A stretch of DNA of 64,000 bases from Mesostigma viride (GCA_009746045.1 RPFO01000624.1:59856-123855), one strand, 5' to 3'. Positions 24,601 through 36,034 are shown, counted from the first letter of the stretch. Numbers and translations: made by a program. Notes: generated by a model from the letters alone, not told the origin.

Positions 24601-27600
24601 TGACGGTGCTGGCCATCCCCAACCCAAACTCGGGTATCGACGCAGTGACGCTGCGCGACGGGCGCCACCTGCTGGTGGGTGGGCGACCACCCTGCAGGCA
24701 GCATAATTTGTTTTCCAACAGTTCTTGGTGGCCGCTGCCCTACGTGTTTGAACCCTACCCCTTTCAGGTTTTCTTGCGAAGACGCTGCCCCTGCTGCCAT
24801 GGCTGCCGTCGGGCCTCTTTTCTGGCTGGCCTTACATCGTTTTGTCAACAAGCTGTCATGCTTGCACCTTATTTGCCTTGTTTGCCCATGCAACAAGCTG
24901 TCATAATTGCACCTTATTTGCCTTATTTGCCCATGCAACAAGCTGTCATGCTTGCACCTTATTTGCCTTGTTTGCCCATGCAACAAGCTGTCATAATTGC
25001 ACCTTAATTGCCTTATTTGCCCATGCAACAAGCTGTCATAATTGCACCTTATTTGCCTTGTTTGCCCATGCAACAAGCTGTCATAATTGCACCTTATTTG
25101 CCTTGTTTGCCCATGCAACAAGCTGTCATGCTTGCACCTTATTTGCCTTATTTGCCCATGCAACAAGCTGTCATGCTTGCACCTTATTTGCCTTGTTTGC
25201 CCATGCAACAAGCTGTCATAATTGCACCTTAATTGCCTTATTTGCCCATGCAACAAGCTGTCATGCTTGCACCTTATTTGCCTTGTTTGCCCATGCAACA
25301 AGCTGTCATAATTGCACCTTAATTGCCTTATTTGCCCATGCAACAAGCTGTCATAATTGCACCTTATTTGCCTTGTTTGCCCATGCAACAAGCTGTCATA
25401 ATTGCACCTTATTTGCCTTGTTTGCCCATGCAACAAGCTGTCATGCTTGCACCTTATTTGCCTTATTTGCCCATGCAACAAGCTGTCATGCTTGCACCTT
25501 ATTTGCCTTGTTTGCCCATGCAACAAGCTGTCATGCTTGCACCTTATTTGCCTTATTTGCCCATGCAACAAGCTGTCATAATTGCACCTTAATTGCCTTA
25601 TTTGCCCATGCAACAAGCTGTCATGCTTGCACCTTATTTGCCTTATTTGCCCATGCAACAAGCTGTCATGCTTGCACCTTATTTGCCTTGTTTGCCCATG
25701 CAACAAGCTGTCATGCTTGCACCTTATTTGCCTTGTTTGCCCATGCAACAAGCTGTCATGCTTGCACCTTATTTGCCTTATTTGCCCATGCAACAAGCTG
25801 TCATAATTGCACCTTATTTGCCTTATTTGCCCATGCAACAAGCTGTCATAATTGCACCTTAATTGCCTTATTTGCCCATGCAACAAGCTGTCATAATTGC
25901 ACCTTATTTGCCTTATTTGCCCATGCAACAAGCGGTCATGCTTGCACCTTATTTGCCTTATTTGCCCATGCAACAAGCTGTCATGCTTGCACCTTATTTG
26001 CCTTATTTGCCCATGCAACAAGCTGTCATGCTTGCACCTTATTTGCCTTATTTGCCCATGCAACAAGCTGTCATGCTTGCACCTTATTTGCCTTATTTGC
26101 CCATGCAACAAGCTGTCATGCTTGCACCTTATTTGCCTTGTTTGCCCATGCAACAAGCGGTCATGATTGCACCTTATTTGCCTTGTTTGCCCATGCAACA
26201 AGCTGTCATGCTTGCACCTTATTTGCCTTGTTTGCCCATGCAACAAGCTGTCATGCTTGCACCTTATTTGCCTTGTTTGCCCATGCAACAAGCTGTCATG
26301 CTTGCACCTTATTTGCCTTGTTTGCCCATGCAACAAGCTGTCATGCTTGCACCTTATTTGCCTTGTTTGCCCATGCAACAAGCTGTCATAATTGCACCTT
26401 ATTTGCCTTATTTGCCCATGCAACAAGCTGTCATGCTTGCACCTTATTTGCCTTATTTGCCCATGCAACAAGCTGTCATGCTTGCACCTTATTTGCCTTA
26501 TTTGCCCATGCAACAAGCTGTCATGCTTGCACCTTAATTGCCTTATTTGCCCATGCAACAAGCTGTCATGCTTGCACCTTATTTGCCTTGTTTGCCCATG
26601 CAACAAGCTGTCATGCTTGCACCTTATTTGCCTTGTTTGCCCATGCAACAAGCTGTCATGCTTGCACCTTATTTGCCTTGTTTGCCCATGCAACAAGCTG
26701 TCATGCTTGCACCTTATTTGCCTTGTTTGCCCATGCAACAAGCTGTCATAATTGCACCTTATTTGCCTTATTTGCCCATGCAACAAGCTGTCATGCTTGC
26801 ACCTTATTTGCCTTGTTTGCCCATGCAACAAGCTGTCATAATTGCACCTTATTTGCCTTATTTGCCCGTGCCATGATCATTCATTTTGTTGCTGCTAACA
26901 CATCAAATCATAGTTGCCGTTGTCCATGGTTCTTGGAGGGTTATGCCAGCCCGGTCTACTGACAGTTGGTGTCCCTGAGTATGCAACAGAGCTTCTAGCT
27001 TCTGCTTTTTGTCTTTCATCATTAATGCAGCATTGGTCCCTTGCTGCACGGTTGCCTTGTTTCTTCCGTCATGTGCAACTCCTCACCCCTGCACAAATGC
27101 GTACACTTTTGTTTGCCCTTCCATTCCGTTTGTGCATCTCTGTGGTGAGGCAGGCATTTGATCGGCTATTTGGTGCCTAATGTAGGTCGTGGTGCGTGAA
27201 ATGTCAGCATTATTATAGCTGGCTCATGGATATAGTGACATGCATCATTGGTACAGTGACATGCATCATGGGTACAGTTACATGCATCATGGGTATAGTG
27301 ACTTATTGTGACCACTGACAGTCACCCGAGAGCGATGCCGTCGACCTGTGTGCCATGTGCCAGGTGTACAACCACGTGTTCAGCAGGGGCAGGAAGAGCG
27401 CGCGCACCCCCCTGCAGGTCGCCCTGTCTGAAGACGGGCTGACTTGGCACGCCTCCATTCTGCTGGAGTCTGACAAGGGCGAGTTCTCCTACCCATCGGT
27501 CATCCAGGCGTCAGACGACCTGGTGCACGTGAGTCCCTGCCGCCGCCGTATCATCGCTTTACAAACAGGGCAGCCACTATCTAATGATTGGTTATGTTTT

Positions 27601-28425
27601 TGTCGGCTTTGATGTTGGCGCTGACCTAATCATGGTTGACTTTGCAATTCATTGTGGCCGCTGGGAGATGAGGCGTCTCTGGAACATGCTACTATGGAAT
27701 CGCTGCTTACTGCCGGAATCGCCGGTCTGCGCTCTAAGGGTAAACAGACGATTGCCTTATAATCATGGTGGAGTTGTGGGCTCTACTGCGTTCCCTATCA
27801 GCCCCTGGCTATCCCCTGGAGCTCCGTGGAGTATCTAGGCATAGACCATCGCTCATTTTGCTTCTTGCAAGCAGACCATTCTTGCCGGCTCATTTTGCTT
27901 CTTGCCTTGCAGGCCATGGTCAACAGGAGTTGAGTACTGTGGTAGCTATGCTTTGCTCGCGTTCCCCTAATGCTTGCGCGGGCTCCCCTCGCTCGCGCGC
28001 GCTCCCCTCGCTTGCGCGCGTTCTTCTAATGCTTGCGCACGTTTCCCTCGCTTGCGCGCACTCTTCTAATGCTTGCTCCCGCTTCCCTTATGCTTGCTCC
28101 CGTTCCCTAGGTAATGCTTGCTTGCGTTCCCCTCGCTTGCTCGCGTTTCCTTAATGCTTGCTCCCGTTCCCCTAATTCTTGCTCACGTTTCCCTAATGCT
28201 TGCTCCCGTTCCCCTCACTTGTTTCCGTACCAGATTGTTTACACCTGGAACCGCGTCACCGTCCGGCATGTGGTCGTGGACCCTGCCAAGATGATCATGG
28301 GTCGCCTGATCAACTTCCGGCTGGTGTGGCCACAACAGTGGGAGTCCGCGGTCCCCCTGCCACGCAGTCGGCAGCGTTTGAGACCGTGGACAGGGCCGAT
28401 CGCACTGCCCTCTTCTGCAGGGTGA
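18667..28425 (+). CDS. Sialidase-like BNR-repeat (exo-alpha-sialidase family) protein, eight exons
   Basis: Exons with matching phases and GT-AG borders: 18667-19117 (5' limit uncertain), 19883-20160, 20986-21064, 22025-22220, 23294-23450, 24126-24674, 27364-27528, 28234-28425, about 688 codons. The N-terminus has a signal-like run (PVPLLLLALLALGGRG) and an Ala-Pro linker. The six-bladed propeller follows: VGSVPFRMAHAATI, LVAAFFGG, DTAIYFCRYENGTWTPP, TWNPVLWQ, LLLFYKTGPSP, Asp box SFDEGLTW, KNKPLLLPNGTLLCPSSNE, Asp box TSDLGASW, AIQPTFLQHPGGRLQVL, IPNPNSGIDAVTLRDGRHLL, VYNHVFSRG, GEFSYPSVIQASDDLVH, IVYTWNRVTVRHVV. These are the signature blocks of the bacterial-type BNR sialidase family, which removes terminal sialic acid or acts on related glycans; substrate here is unknown, probably secreted. 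An extra Pro/Ala-rich loop sits in exon 6. No in-frame ATG exists in exon 1; an ATG at 18696 is one frame off across a C run, so an upstream exon or an indel is likely. Confidence 0.85.
19742..19880. repeat. GTGC/TGCA microsatellite in intron 1
   Basis: Alternating purine-pyrimidine repeat of GTGCGTGTGC, GCATGTGCGT and GTGCGTGCGT units ending directly at the exon 2 acceptor (AG at 19881-19882). Such sequence can adopt Z-DNA. Confidence 0.8.
21590..21835 (-). repeat. tRNA-like SINE candidate, copy 2 (intron 3)
   Basis: On the minus strand it contains GTTCGATTCC near 21675, preceded by GATGCCTTCGGATCGGGAGA and, further upstream, a CTCTCCGGTAAAGAG hairpin. The blocks are in the same order as in 11530-11775. 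Confidence 0.45.
22340..22395. repeat. G-run and GGTAGG repeat in intron 4
   Basis: A G homopolymer interrupted once, flanked by GGTAGGTGGGTGG and GGGGATGGGG blocks. This is potential G-quadruplex sequence just downstream of the exon 4 donor. Confidence 0.6.
23964..24040. repeat. CTGTATACC/GC tandem repeat in intron 5
   Basis: Six copies of a 12-bp unit TATCTGTATACG / TGTCTGTATACC in alternation, about 90 bp before the exon 6 acceptor. Confidence 0.8.
24846..26867. repeat. 45-bp minisatellite, about 45 copies, in intron 6
   Basis: Consensus unit of 45 bp: CAACAAGCTGTCATGCTTGC then ACCTTATTTGCCTTGTTTGC then CCATG. Variation is confined to a few sites: ATGCTTG versus ATAATTG, CCTTGTTT versus CCTTATTT, TTATTTG versus TTAATTG, and rare CTGTC to CGGTC. 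Because 45 is a multiple of three, the array is open in several frames on both strands, giving spurious proteins of more than 700 residues. It starts about 170 bp after the exon 6 donor. Confidence 0.97.
27228..27305. repeat. 24-bp tandem repeat in intron 6
   Basis: Three to four copies of GTGACATGCATCATGGGTACA-like units just before exon 7. Confidence 0.75.
27952..28225. repeat. GCTTGCTCCCGTTCCCCTAAT-like degenerate array in intron 7
   Basis: About fourteen degenerate copies of a unit of roughly 19-21 bp (CTTGCGCGCGTTCTTCTAAT, CTTGCTCCCGTTCCCCTAAT). The array reaches the exon 8 acceptor at 28233. Confidence 0.8.
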
Positions 28426-29277
28426 TGTGTGCTCCGTTCCTGGTCTCCCATACACGTTATGGAGGCTGGCAGAGAGCCAGGCTGGGGAGGGGTTGAACGG
28501 CACCAGGTAGCCAGGGTCCTACAGGGTAACAGACCGGGACGATTGCCAACCCCTTTCATGGCTGGATAGGTTAGGGTAGCTTAGCGTAGGTAGTCACCAT
28601 TCTTCATAGGATGTTGCGCTTGACGCCTCCGACAGAAAGAAACGAGATCGATGAATTATATGTATATTTTTTTGGGTTAAGCAAGGCCACCCATTACCAT
28701 TGACATCACCATATCAAGGATTGCCCTTCAGTCCAGGCAGCATACGTAAGCAATTGGTGGACACTGGCATACGTGTGCCACACTGGCTGGGGGATGGCGG
28801 GAATTTCGAAGTGTCTGCCACCTCAACAGGCAATTAATTGTGGCTTGGGGACGGTCCCGCCAAAGTATGCACAGGTGGTGTGGTAATGTATAGGTAGCAC
28901 TTTCACATGTTGTTGGACACACTGTGCAAAGGCCTCACGGGAATGGCGATGTGGATGTCTTGTGGGTGTCTTTCTCGCAGTTATATGCCTCCACAGAAGC
29001 AAAGAAAGGAAATTGGTCATATTTGGACAAGTGTTGAGGTCAGCTTTGTGGTTGTTGCACTGGATGTATGCATGTGGAAATTCCCTATATTGATTAGGCA
29101 ATCAGTGTTTTATAGCCCTGTTTGTATCCCACCCACTCTTGCTGGACTTTCTGCCAGGGATTGCTTGCCCATCTGTGAGTGCTGCCACATTAAGTACTTG
29201 CAAGTTTGTAGTAGCCTAAGTAGGTGTTGGTGTGCCATGCGCAGAGCCATGCCAGAGTACCATGCTAACTTATCTCG
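28426..29277. other. 3' flank of the sialidase gene; no gene seen
   Basis: AT-richer sequence with short overlapping frames only. It probably contains the 3' UTR of the gene (AT-rich TATATGTATATTTTTTTGGG near 28655). No domain is recognised. Confidence 0.4.
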
Positions 29278-29781
29278 TTAAAGCTCCTCCTGCGGCCTTG
29301 CCATCGGCATCGCCTGAGCCCAAACGCAGTCACCCTGAAGAACCTTGCTGGAGCGGGGTTGCCTTTGACATCAACTCCCCCGGCTATTGATACCAAACCC
29401 CGGCACAATTCATGGGTGACATGTTTTCCGGGACGTACGTCTCGCTTCTTGAATTGTGCACGCACCTCCACCACCAGAACCGCGTCCACCTGCCAAGCGG
29501 CAACTCGGCTTCTCACGCCCACATCACTGCTGGAAACCTGCCCAGCTTTCCTCGCGCCCCCGCCTTCAGCGCATCACTCTCTGCTCCCTCCTCGGCACCT
29601 CTGCTCCGACACCGAGATCTGGGCTCCCCCTCCCACCGCTCCCGCCGCCGTGACCGATCAATATCACCTTTCGCTCCCTCCTTAAGGCCAGACCTTCGAG
29701 CATGCATGCACGTGACCCCCCTCGCTGCAGATCGTGTGCCAGCCATGGGAGGCACGCTGGCTGCCGAGCTCCCTCTCCTCT

Positions 29782-29813
<32 letters not shown>

Positions 29814-30590
29814 ACCGGCCCTCCTCGCCTCCACCTCCACCGCCGACCCCGCCACCACCGCCACCACCGCCACCATCACTGCCCAGCTCGACAAGCGCGC
29901 CTCAAGGACAATGCCATGGCCATCGATCGTGCCTGCAAAATACCGCAAGCTTCATCGCCCAGGCAGTGAAGGACATTGCCGCCAGGCCAGCCCCCGCTGG
30001 CCCAGCCAGCGATTCACCTCCCACCCAGACTTGGGCCGCCACGCTGCTCCGGAACCATACCGCCTCCACCACCTCCGCCATCGCTGCACACTAGCTCAAG
30101 CAACAGACGCTGGACCTCGGCGAGGCCGAGGCCGAGCTTGACAAGGGCAGCCTCAACGTCATCGGCCAGCACTTAGACCATGCAGCTGCCTGCAAGTCGT
30201 AACTCCGAGACCCTTGCCAAGGCGTTGAGAAAAACATCGAGGACTTGCACCCATGGCTCTAATTGGACAGCTCAAGCTGGAGGCTATCCGCCTTCCCCGC
30301 TCGCGGGATAAGACTGGACCGCCCCCGCTGCTCCTCACCTTTGACTACATGGCGGACAAGCTGCTGTTCACTCAAGCTTTTCAAGCGGCGGCGTAGGGAC
30401 CTGTTACACGCGCTGGACGACGACTTGACCCTGGCGCAGCAACAACGGTGACGGGAGCTCTGGACGACCTACCTCCAGTTCTAGCAGGCAGCAGGGAAGA
30501 AGCGGCCGCTTTATACTGGGGGGGGCGGGCGGCCATCTATGTCGATCACAGGCCCGCATATGGCAGGCGACCCTCGCCTCCCCGCCACCC
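29278..30590 (+). pseudogene. L1-like ORF1, unit D (degraded)
   Basis: Plus-strand copy lacking the first 50 codons. It retains SPSASPEPKRSH-like sequence, HVTPLAADRVPAMGGTLAAELP, a His/Pro-rich linker over (CCACCG) repeats, a Leu/Glu coiled-coil remnant, an RRM-like block (RLPRSRDKTG in shifted frame) and a CTD remnant (DDDLTLAQQQR, then a stop). Many frameshifts and stops make it non-functional. Confidence 0.65.
29790..29882. repeat. CCACCG trinucleotide-type repeat
   Basis: CCACCGCCACCGCCACCGCC-type run inside the ORF1 linker. The mirror copy is at about 31463-31545 on the other strand. Confidence 0.7.
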
Positions 30591-31506
30591 CGCCACCCCG
30601 GCAAACAGAGCAACCCCGGCCAGGCTGCTTGCACTGCTTGCTGGCGGCTGTAACAACCAAATGTTACATCCAAAGTTTTCCTACTGTTGATCTTACTTTG
30701 AGTTCTTTGGGACAATTATTTAGAAAAAAGTTATGAGGCTTCGAAGTATGATTAGTATTGGGCCTGCTGAGACTTGTCGAATTATTGTTCTACCCTCATT
30801 GGTCGTGGCCTGATCCACGTGGGGTACTTTGAATGGCCTAGTTCAGCCAGTTATAGATTCTCTTTAAGACTTTTGTACCTGGTGGATTTTGTTCCCGGTC
30901 ACGGAGATTCTGTAGTGCTGGCCTTGTGTTGTTTTGTGAATTTAGAGGACAGGATCTTACCTTGAGTGCTTCCTCGCATTTGATTGGTCCTTACGGATTA
31001 GGATTGAGCTGACTCTGCATGCACGATGACTATTATCCTGTTTGTGGAGGTCGTGGAGGGAAGCTTACATGGGAACCAAACCTATGGTGTAATTCAAGGA
31101 TTTCCTTGTTTCATCAAGCAATCAGCCCTTGCTCAAAGTCAACTATTACTCCAACAGATAGTCGACTTGGAAACAACTTGTCTGTTGTGTCTAACAAGGG
31201 TGGGGACTCAATCCCTCAACTGTTGGAGTTTCATCTTCATTGCTGCTCTGGACGTGAAGTTATCTGTCAAGACTCTAACCCAGGTATAAAGATCTTTTCA
31301 CTGCTTATACTGAGGCTGTTGCAAACACAACATTTTTAGTCGTTTCAGCGGCTATGTCCTTCACCACCTGCCAGGTCAGTGAGACCTGCAGTGTTTTCCA
31401 GGCACTCGAGCGATGGCGTGGTCTGCGAGCTGCTTGTCAAGCTACGGAGAAGGCGGGCAGTAATGGTGGCGGTGGTGGAGGTGGAGGTGGAGGCGAGGAG
31501 GGTGGA

Positions 31507-31538
<32 letters not shown>

Positions 31539-31670
31539 AGAGAAGGGAGAGCTCGGCAGCCAGCATGCCGCCCATGGCCGCCACATCTGCAGCGAGGGAA
31601 GTCACGTGCTGCTCTAAGGCCTCCTTGAGAAGGGCGCGGAAGGTGCCAGGCGTCGGTCATCAGTGATGGT
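30591..31670 (-). pseudogene. L1-like ORF1, unit E fragment split by a solo LTR
   Basis: Minus-strand remnant with LEQHVTSLAADVAAMGGMLA (about 31605) and a linker of GGTGGC repeats, then NTAGLT and GEGHSR (shifted KDIA). The homology resumes left of 30649 after removal of the solo LTR, so the LTR entered this copy. Confidence 0.6.
30644..31352 (+). mobile_element. Solo LTR with 5-bp target duplication
   Basis: LTR 30649-31347 starts TGTAACAACC and ends CGTTTCA. It is flanked by GCGGC at 30644-30648 and GCGGC at 31348-31352. It is the reverse complement of the LTR at 2963-3657. A lone LTR with intact target duplication is the product of LTR-LTR recombination of a full element. Confidence 0.92.
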
Positions 31671-32030
31671 GGAGGCGGGGGGAGGGGAAGGGGCCCAGAT
31701 CAGACAGTCGGCGTAACTGGAGTGCCCAAGGAGGAAGCATCCAGAGCTGCATGGGCCATGTGCTGCAGTTGGTGGCGGGGGCAGCGGGCCCTGGCAGGCG
31801 GGAGCTCGGCATTGCCAAAAGCCTAATTGCCGGCTGCCAGACGGCATATGGACATGCAGCACTCAGTGTTGGTCAGTGGACTGAGTTCGGTGCACAGGTT
31901 CAAAAGCGTGGCGCACGCCCCTTTAATAAAAAGGGCGTGCATAATGTCTTCTGGGCCTTGACGCAAAAAAATTCATTGACGGCAAAGTCGTAAAAAGGGC
32001 TGCGCGCAGGTGGGCGGTGAGCAGCCACAA
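31671..32030. other. No gene seen
   Basis: Sequence between ORF1 fragments with weak ORF1 leader similarity and no open frame I can support. Confidence 0.4.
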
Positions 32031-32960
32031 CGTCATCGATCGTCAAGCACTTCGACCAGCCGGCAGGTGAGGACTCCGAGTCTCTTGCCATGAGCGCGAC
32101 ATAATTTCTTACCCCCGCATATGGAACTCACTGGTGAGCTGCGCCGATGTCGGCTGTCCGCCTTCCCCACGCGCGGGGTAAGGCTGGCCCGGCGGCCCGT
32201 GCTCCTCACCTTTGAATTTTGATTACATGGCGGATAAGCTGTTGTTTCTTAAGCGCCGCAAGATGGTCGCGAGGACTTCCTACACGCTGGACGATGACTT
32301 GACCCTGGCGCAGCCACAACGGCGACGGGAGCTATGGCCGACCTACCTCTAGCTCCGCCAGACCCCCGGGGGGGAAGCCGGTATACTGGAGGGGGACGGT
32401 CATCCACGTCGACCACAACGGCCATGGCAGGAGCCCCCTGCCACCCCAGCAACCCCAGCCTAGGGAATATATTATATATAAATTTCAGTACGTACAGTAG
32501 TGTAGACTAGACCGGCTTAGCTTAGCACATGGCCCACATGTGCGCCTATGATGGCCGACTGAGCCCCACGGGTGATGCCTAGCTTTGCCTAATTGCAGAG
32601 AGCTACTCTCTGATGAAACGCCATGCGCTAGCCATTGTTCAGCCATGATATGATCTTCCACCCTATGTCCGCACCTTATAAGCTGCTGGAATACATATAG
32701 TGGCGTGCGCAGGTGAACTTTGTGCACCCAGAGCAGGTGTAGTTTACACCAACTGAACCGGACGTAAATGATTCGGTGAACAGCCGTTTCTCGAGTGCGC
32801 GGTCGACCTAAATGATGAGGCACGGCCGTGACCATCGGCCCTTGCAAGAAGTAGCCCAGAATGTATTAAAAGCCATATGCCGGCCCTTCTCAGGGATATG
32901 TGCTATACATGACAGTACTCCCAACGGAGATATGTTCCAATTCAATTCAATTTTTTAATT
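32031..32960 (+). mobile_element. ORF1 C-terminal fragment and LINE 3' UTR, unit F
   Basis: Contains remnants of the coiled-coil end (CATCGTCAAGCACTTCGACC), the RRM block (CCGTGCTCCTCACCTTTG) and the CTD (GACTTGACCCTGGCGCAG), then a full 3' UTR with tail TTCAATTCAATT at about 32940. Frames are broken. It is followed by an inverted 3' module. Confidence 0.6.
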
Positions 32961-33295
32961 TATAATGGCCCTGAGAATTGGGGCCTATGGTGTCAATACA
33001 TTCTGGGCTACGACCTGCAGGTGGGGGAAGTAAACAGCCACCTACTATGGGTGCACTAGGTGCACCTGCACCTCCATGTATCCAAGCAGCTAAAAGGTGC
33101 GGACATGGGGTGAAGATGATTTTGGCTTGGCAATAGCTACTAAGTAGCTATAGGGCATGACATCTCAGCATGAGAGTGCCTCTCTGCATGGGCAAAGCAT
33201 GATTCAATATTCTAAAGCTAATGCGTCAATTGCGGTGTGGGTCCCATCATAGGCATACATGCACATGGGCGTGAGCCACGTCGGCTAAGCCTTAC
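32961..33295 (-). repeat. Inverted LINE 3' module
   Basis: Reverse complement of the common 3' UTR (shared CATTCTGGGCTACGACCTGC, GGTGCACCTGCACCTCCATG, CTCAGCATGAGAGTGCC). It joins unit F tail to tail. Confidence 0.6.
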
Positions 33296-33299
33296 TAAT

Positions 33300-33450
33300 A
33301 TTCTAAATCCAATTAACGCCGCGACCTGGCAGTGGCCCAACTACATCCGCCACAAGACCAACCCCGAGAATCCCCAAGTGTACTGGCGGGGCGGGGATCG
33401 ACCTTTATGTCAACAAGAAACTGTGCCAAGCCCCTCCGGGCTCGCCCGGG
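33300..33450 (+). pseudogene. ORF1 CTD fragment of a diverged subfamily
   Basis: In shifted frames it reads CTD-like residues ending VYWRGG and LYVNKKL, matching PVYWKGAAIYVG of unit B at low identity. It is a relic only. Confidence 0.4.
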
Positions 33451-33649
33451 ATAGAGCACTCAAGCTAGTTGTCTATAGATGGGGGCAATCGATTATGGGA
33501 TAGCTTAGGCATAATACAGCACTTGAAATGATATTAGCGCACAGCGTTTTAGTAGTCCTTCAATTAGCTCTGGCACCTTGTGGCCATCAACTAATTGCGC
33601 CTTAGCCGACGTCTTGAGCCCACCTCAACTTTGTTGCATAAGCTATTAC

Positions 33650-33840
33650 TTAATTAATTGAGAACATACCTCCGTGGGGAGGATATGTCACACATATCCC
33701 TGAGAAGGGGCATATGGTGTTTAATACGTTCTAGGTGACAACCTGCAGGTGGTGGGTGTAAACTGCCACCTACTCGGGGTGCACAACTGCATGAGGTGCA
33801 CCTGCACCACCATGTATTAAGCTATGTAATAATGCGTCAG
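33650..33840 (-). repeat. Inverted LINE 3' module
   Basis: Reverse complement of the common module starting in a TTAATTAATT tail, with GAGAAGGGGCATATGG and GTGCACCTGCACCACCATG blocks. It abuts the truncated ORF2 that follows. Confidence 0.6.
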
Positions 33841-35633
33841 GGCATAACTTTGTTTGGAAAAAATCGAGCGATCTCAGCCGCCAGGTACACGGATGGATCA
33901 GAGAGTCAATGTCTTTTATGCCGTGGCCTCTTGGAGGACTAGGCTTACACAATATGCAATGGCGTTTATGGTCTGTGTATGCCAAACAAGTTATCTCTGC
34001 CCACATTGGTGTCAACACACACCCTGGATGTCTTCTGGCACGTGTAACCCTCTCACGTCTTACTCATCACTCCAATGGTATTTCCTGGCACTCTGGAGCC
34101 GCACTGCTTACTGCTCGCCTCCCCTCCCCTAAGCTCACCAGAGGTCTTCCTTGGTACTGGGCTCGTATATGGCAAGGCTTTATGGCACTTAAACCCGACC
34201 GCCTATTATTCCCCACACTACGTGAGGAAGTTGCACGCCAACCCCTATTCTTTAATGATATATACCTCAACCCCCTTAATCGCCCCTTCGGATGCTTAAG
34301 TGGCCCTAACCCCTATGAAGGCTTCATAACATCCCCCCACCCTGTAACCACTATTCTCCACCTGTATATTCTCCACGGTGACTGCTACCGCCTCTTAACA
34401 TATAACGAACTGGCTGCCTGGGTCCCCAATATGCCTACTTATGCTGCCTGGGCCGCGCTAGTACAAGCCATACCCCCACGCTGGCACACACTCATGACTT
34501 CTCCCCGTGCCCCCTATAAAGCTGGTGAATGGTGCTGCTTTTGTCCATACAGCACGACCGCAACATGCTCGGGGAAGGTGATCGCAGAACTCCCCCTTGG
34601 AACCCTGCACGTTCAACTACTGGCGCCGCTGAGCGGCCACAATGGCTGTTTGGCTCAACTTACAACTGCAGTGGTGTTCCTCCCCACCCAGCTATGCCAC
34701 CGGATTCGGGTTGTACCTTGGTCCCTTGAACAATCATGTGTATACCAACCCAACCCCAACCTTCCAGACGCTGCTATTATTTGGCTACATGTGGGATCAA
34801 CTCGCCTGGACATGTTGTCATTGGATCCAGTGGAATTTGGCTGGGTGCTAAATCAGGGTGACAGCAGAATTGTAAAGGGCCTTTACGAGTACACGGCAGA
34901 GTGGGGCTACACAATGCTCCGGCATAAAAACCATCAATTCCACCCCGGACGGACACGCTGGGGCGCTACTGAGTGGCCTGGCCACACCTGGGTCCGCAAC
35001 ATCACCCTCGCCGTTGACCACCCGTTGATTGATCGCCGCGCGACCGACGTACAACACCTCTTGATGCACCGGTCCATCGGGGTAGGGGAGATCCTTCACC
35101 GGCGATTTCACCACCCTGCTACTTGTTTATGTACCAACCCCACTGAAACTGTGGAACACCGATTTTTATGGTGTAACCTCCAGGGAGTTTGGACCTGGTT
35201 GATTGGTTTATGGGCAGCCTGGACATCTGAGCCTATCATACCGGTGTCTACCCGCTCAATTATCTTTGGCATCACTGGCACCCCTGGCCTTGAGCTCACC
35301 TTTTCACAACAAGCGTGGATATGGCTCCGCACATGCATGTTATATACAATCTGGACGGTGCGAAACGATGTGGTGTTCAATAGGCGCACAGTTTTCGACA
35401 AAGCTGGGGTTCTCTCACGCTTCATTTACCTATGGAACTCCGGCATGCGACGCTACTGGATGGTTGCAAATGAACAAAACAAAATCTGGGACCCTGGCGC
35501 GGACCAGGATAAGCCCAGCCCACTTGAGATCTTTCATGACCTCATGGGCAAAAACAGGATCTTTACCCACATGCCCAATGACAACCCCTTAGAAGTCCAG
35601 TGGCTTCCGTGGTCTAGTAAGGCTCCGTTTTAG
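33841..35633 (+). CDS. LINE ORF2 C-terminal half (5'-truncated reverse transcriptase)
   Basis: A frame open from about 33841 (first ATG 33909) to the stop at 35633 gives roughly 590 residues with no RT catalytic palm. It starts in the RT thumb/connection region: FVWKKSS, then the hallmark PLGGLGLHNMQWRLWSVYAK. It ends with the zf-RVT-like motif CLCTNPTETVEHRFLWCNLQ and the aromatic-rich tail VWTWLIGLWAAW. The C-terminal domain helps bind template RNA during target-primed reverse transcription. The missing EN and RT core indicates 5' truncation during insertion. The 3' flank to about 35754 ends in TTAATTAATTAATG. It might be the ORF2 partner of the ORF1 family, but identity of the 3' UTR is not clear. 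Confidence 0.7.
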
Positions 35634-36034
35634 CCACTGACATCTTGATACCCTAGGCTTAGCAGGGATTAACTACTGGCTATATTTGGAATAAACGTAC
35701 ACCTATTTACCTGGAAATAATGCGTCAGCCTACCTATGGTATTAATTAATTAATGATTGAACCCGTGCTCGCGTTGGGGAGTAACGGACCTATGGTATTG
35801 CATGGTTGTATTGCACCCACAGTGCTGCGCCCCGGCCGACCATATGCTGTGGAGAGAGCGCTCTGTGGCCTGCCCACTTGCGGCAGTGAGAGAAGTTAGG
35901 GCGCCCTGGAGCCCGTCGTCGTTGTGTATATAGAGTTGAAGGCTCCTTTACTCTGTATTGGCACCCGGCACACGACCCAGTCATGTGCTTATGAATTAAT
36001 TAATTATAATTAATATTCTAGATACACTACTGTT
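35634..36034. other. LINE 3' UTR and spacer
   Basis: AATAAACG near 35690 and an AATTAATTAATGATTG tail at about 35742-35757 mark the LINE end. The rest to 36034 contains no open frame I can support. Confidence 0.4.

Noticed and set aside
24567-26962. Open frames of 754 (minus) and 706 (plus) codons with repeats such as HDSLLHGQIRQIRCK or ATSCHACTLFALFAH
   Set aside because: They are translations of the 45-bp minisatellite, whose length is a multiple of three. The array lies in an intron of the sialidase gene.
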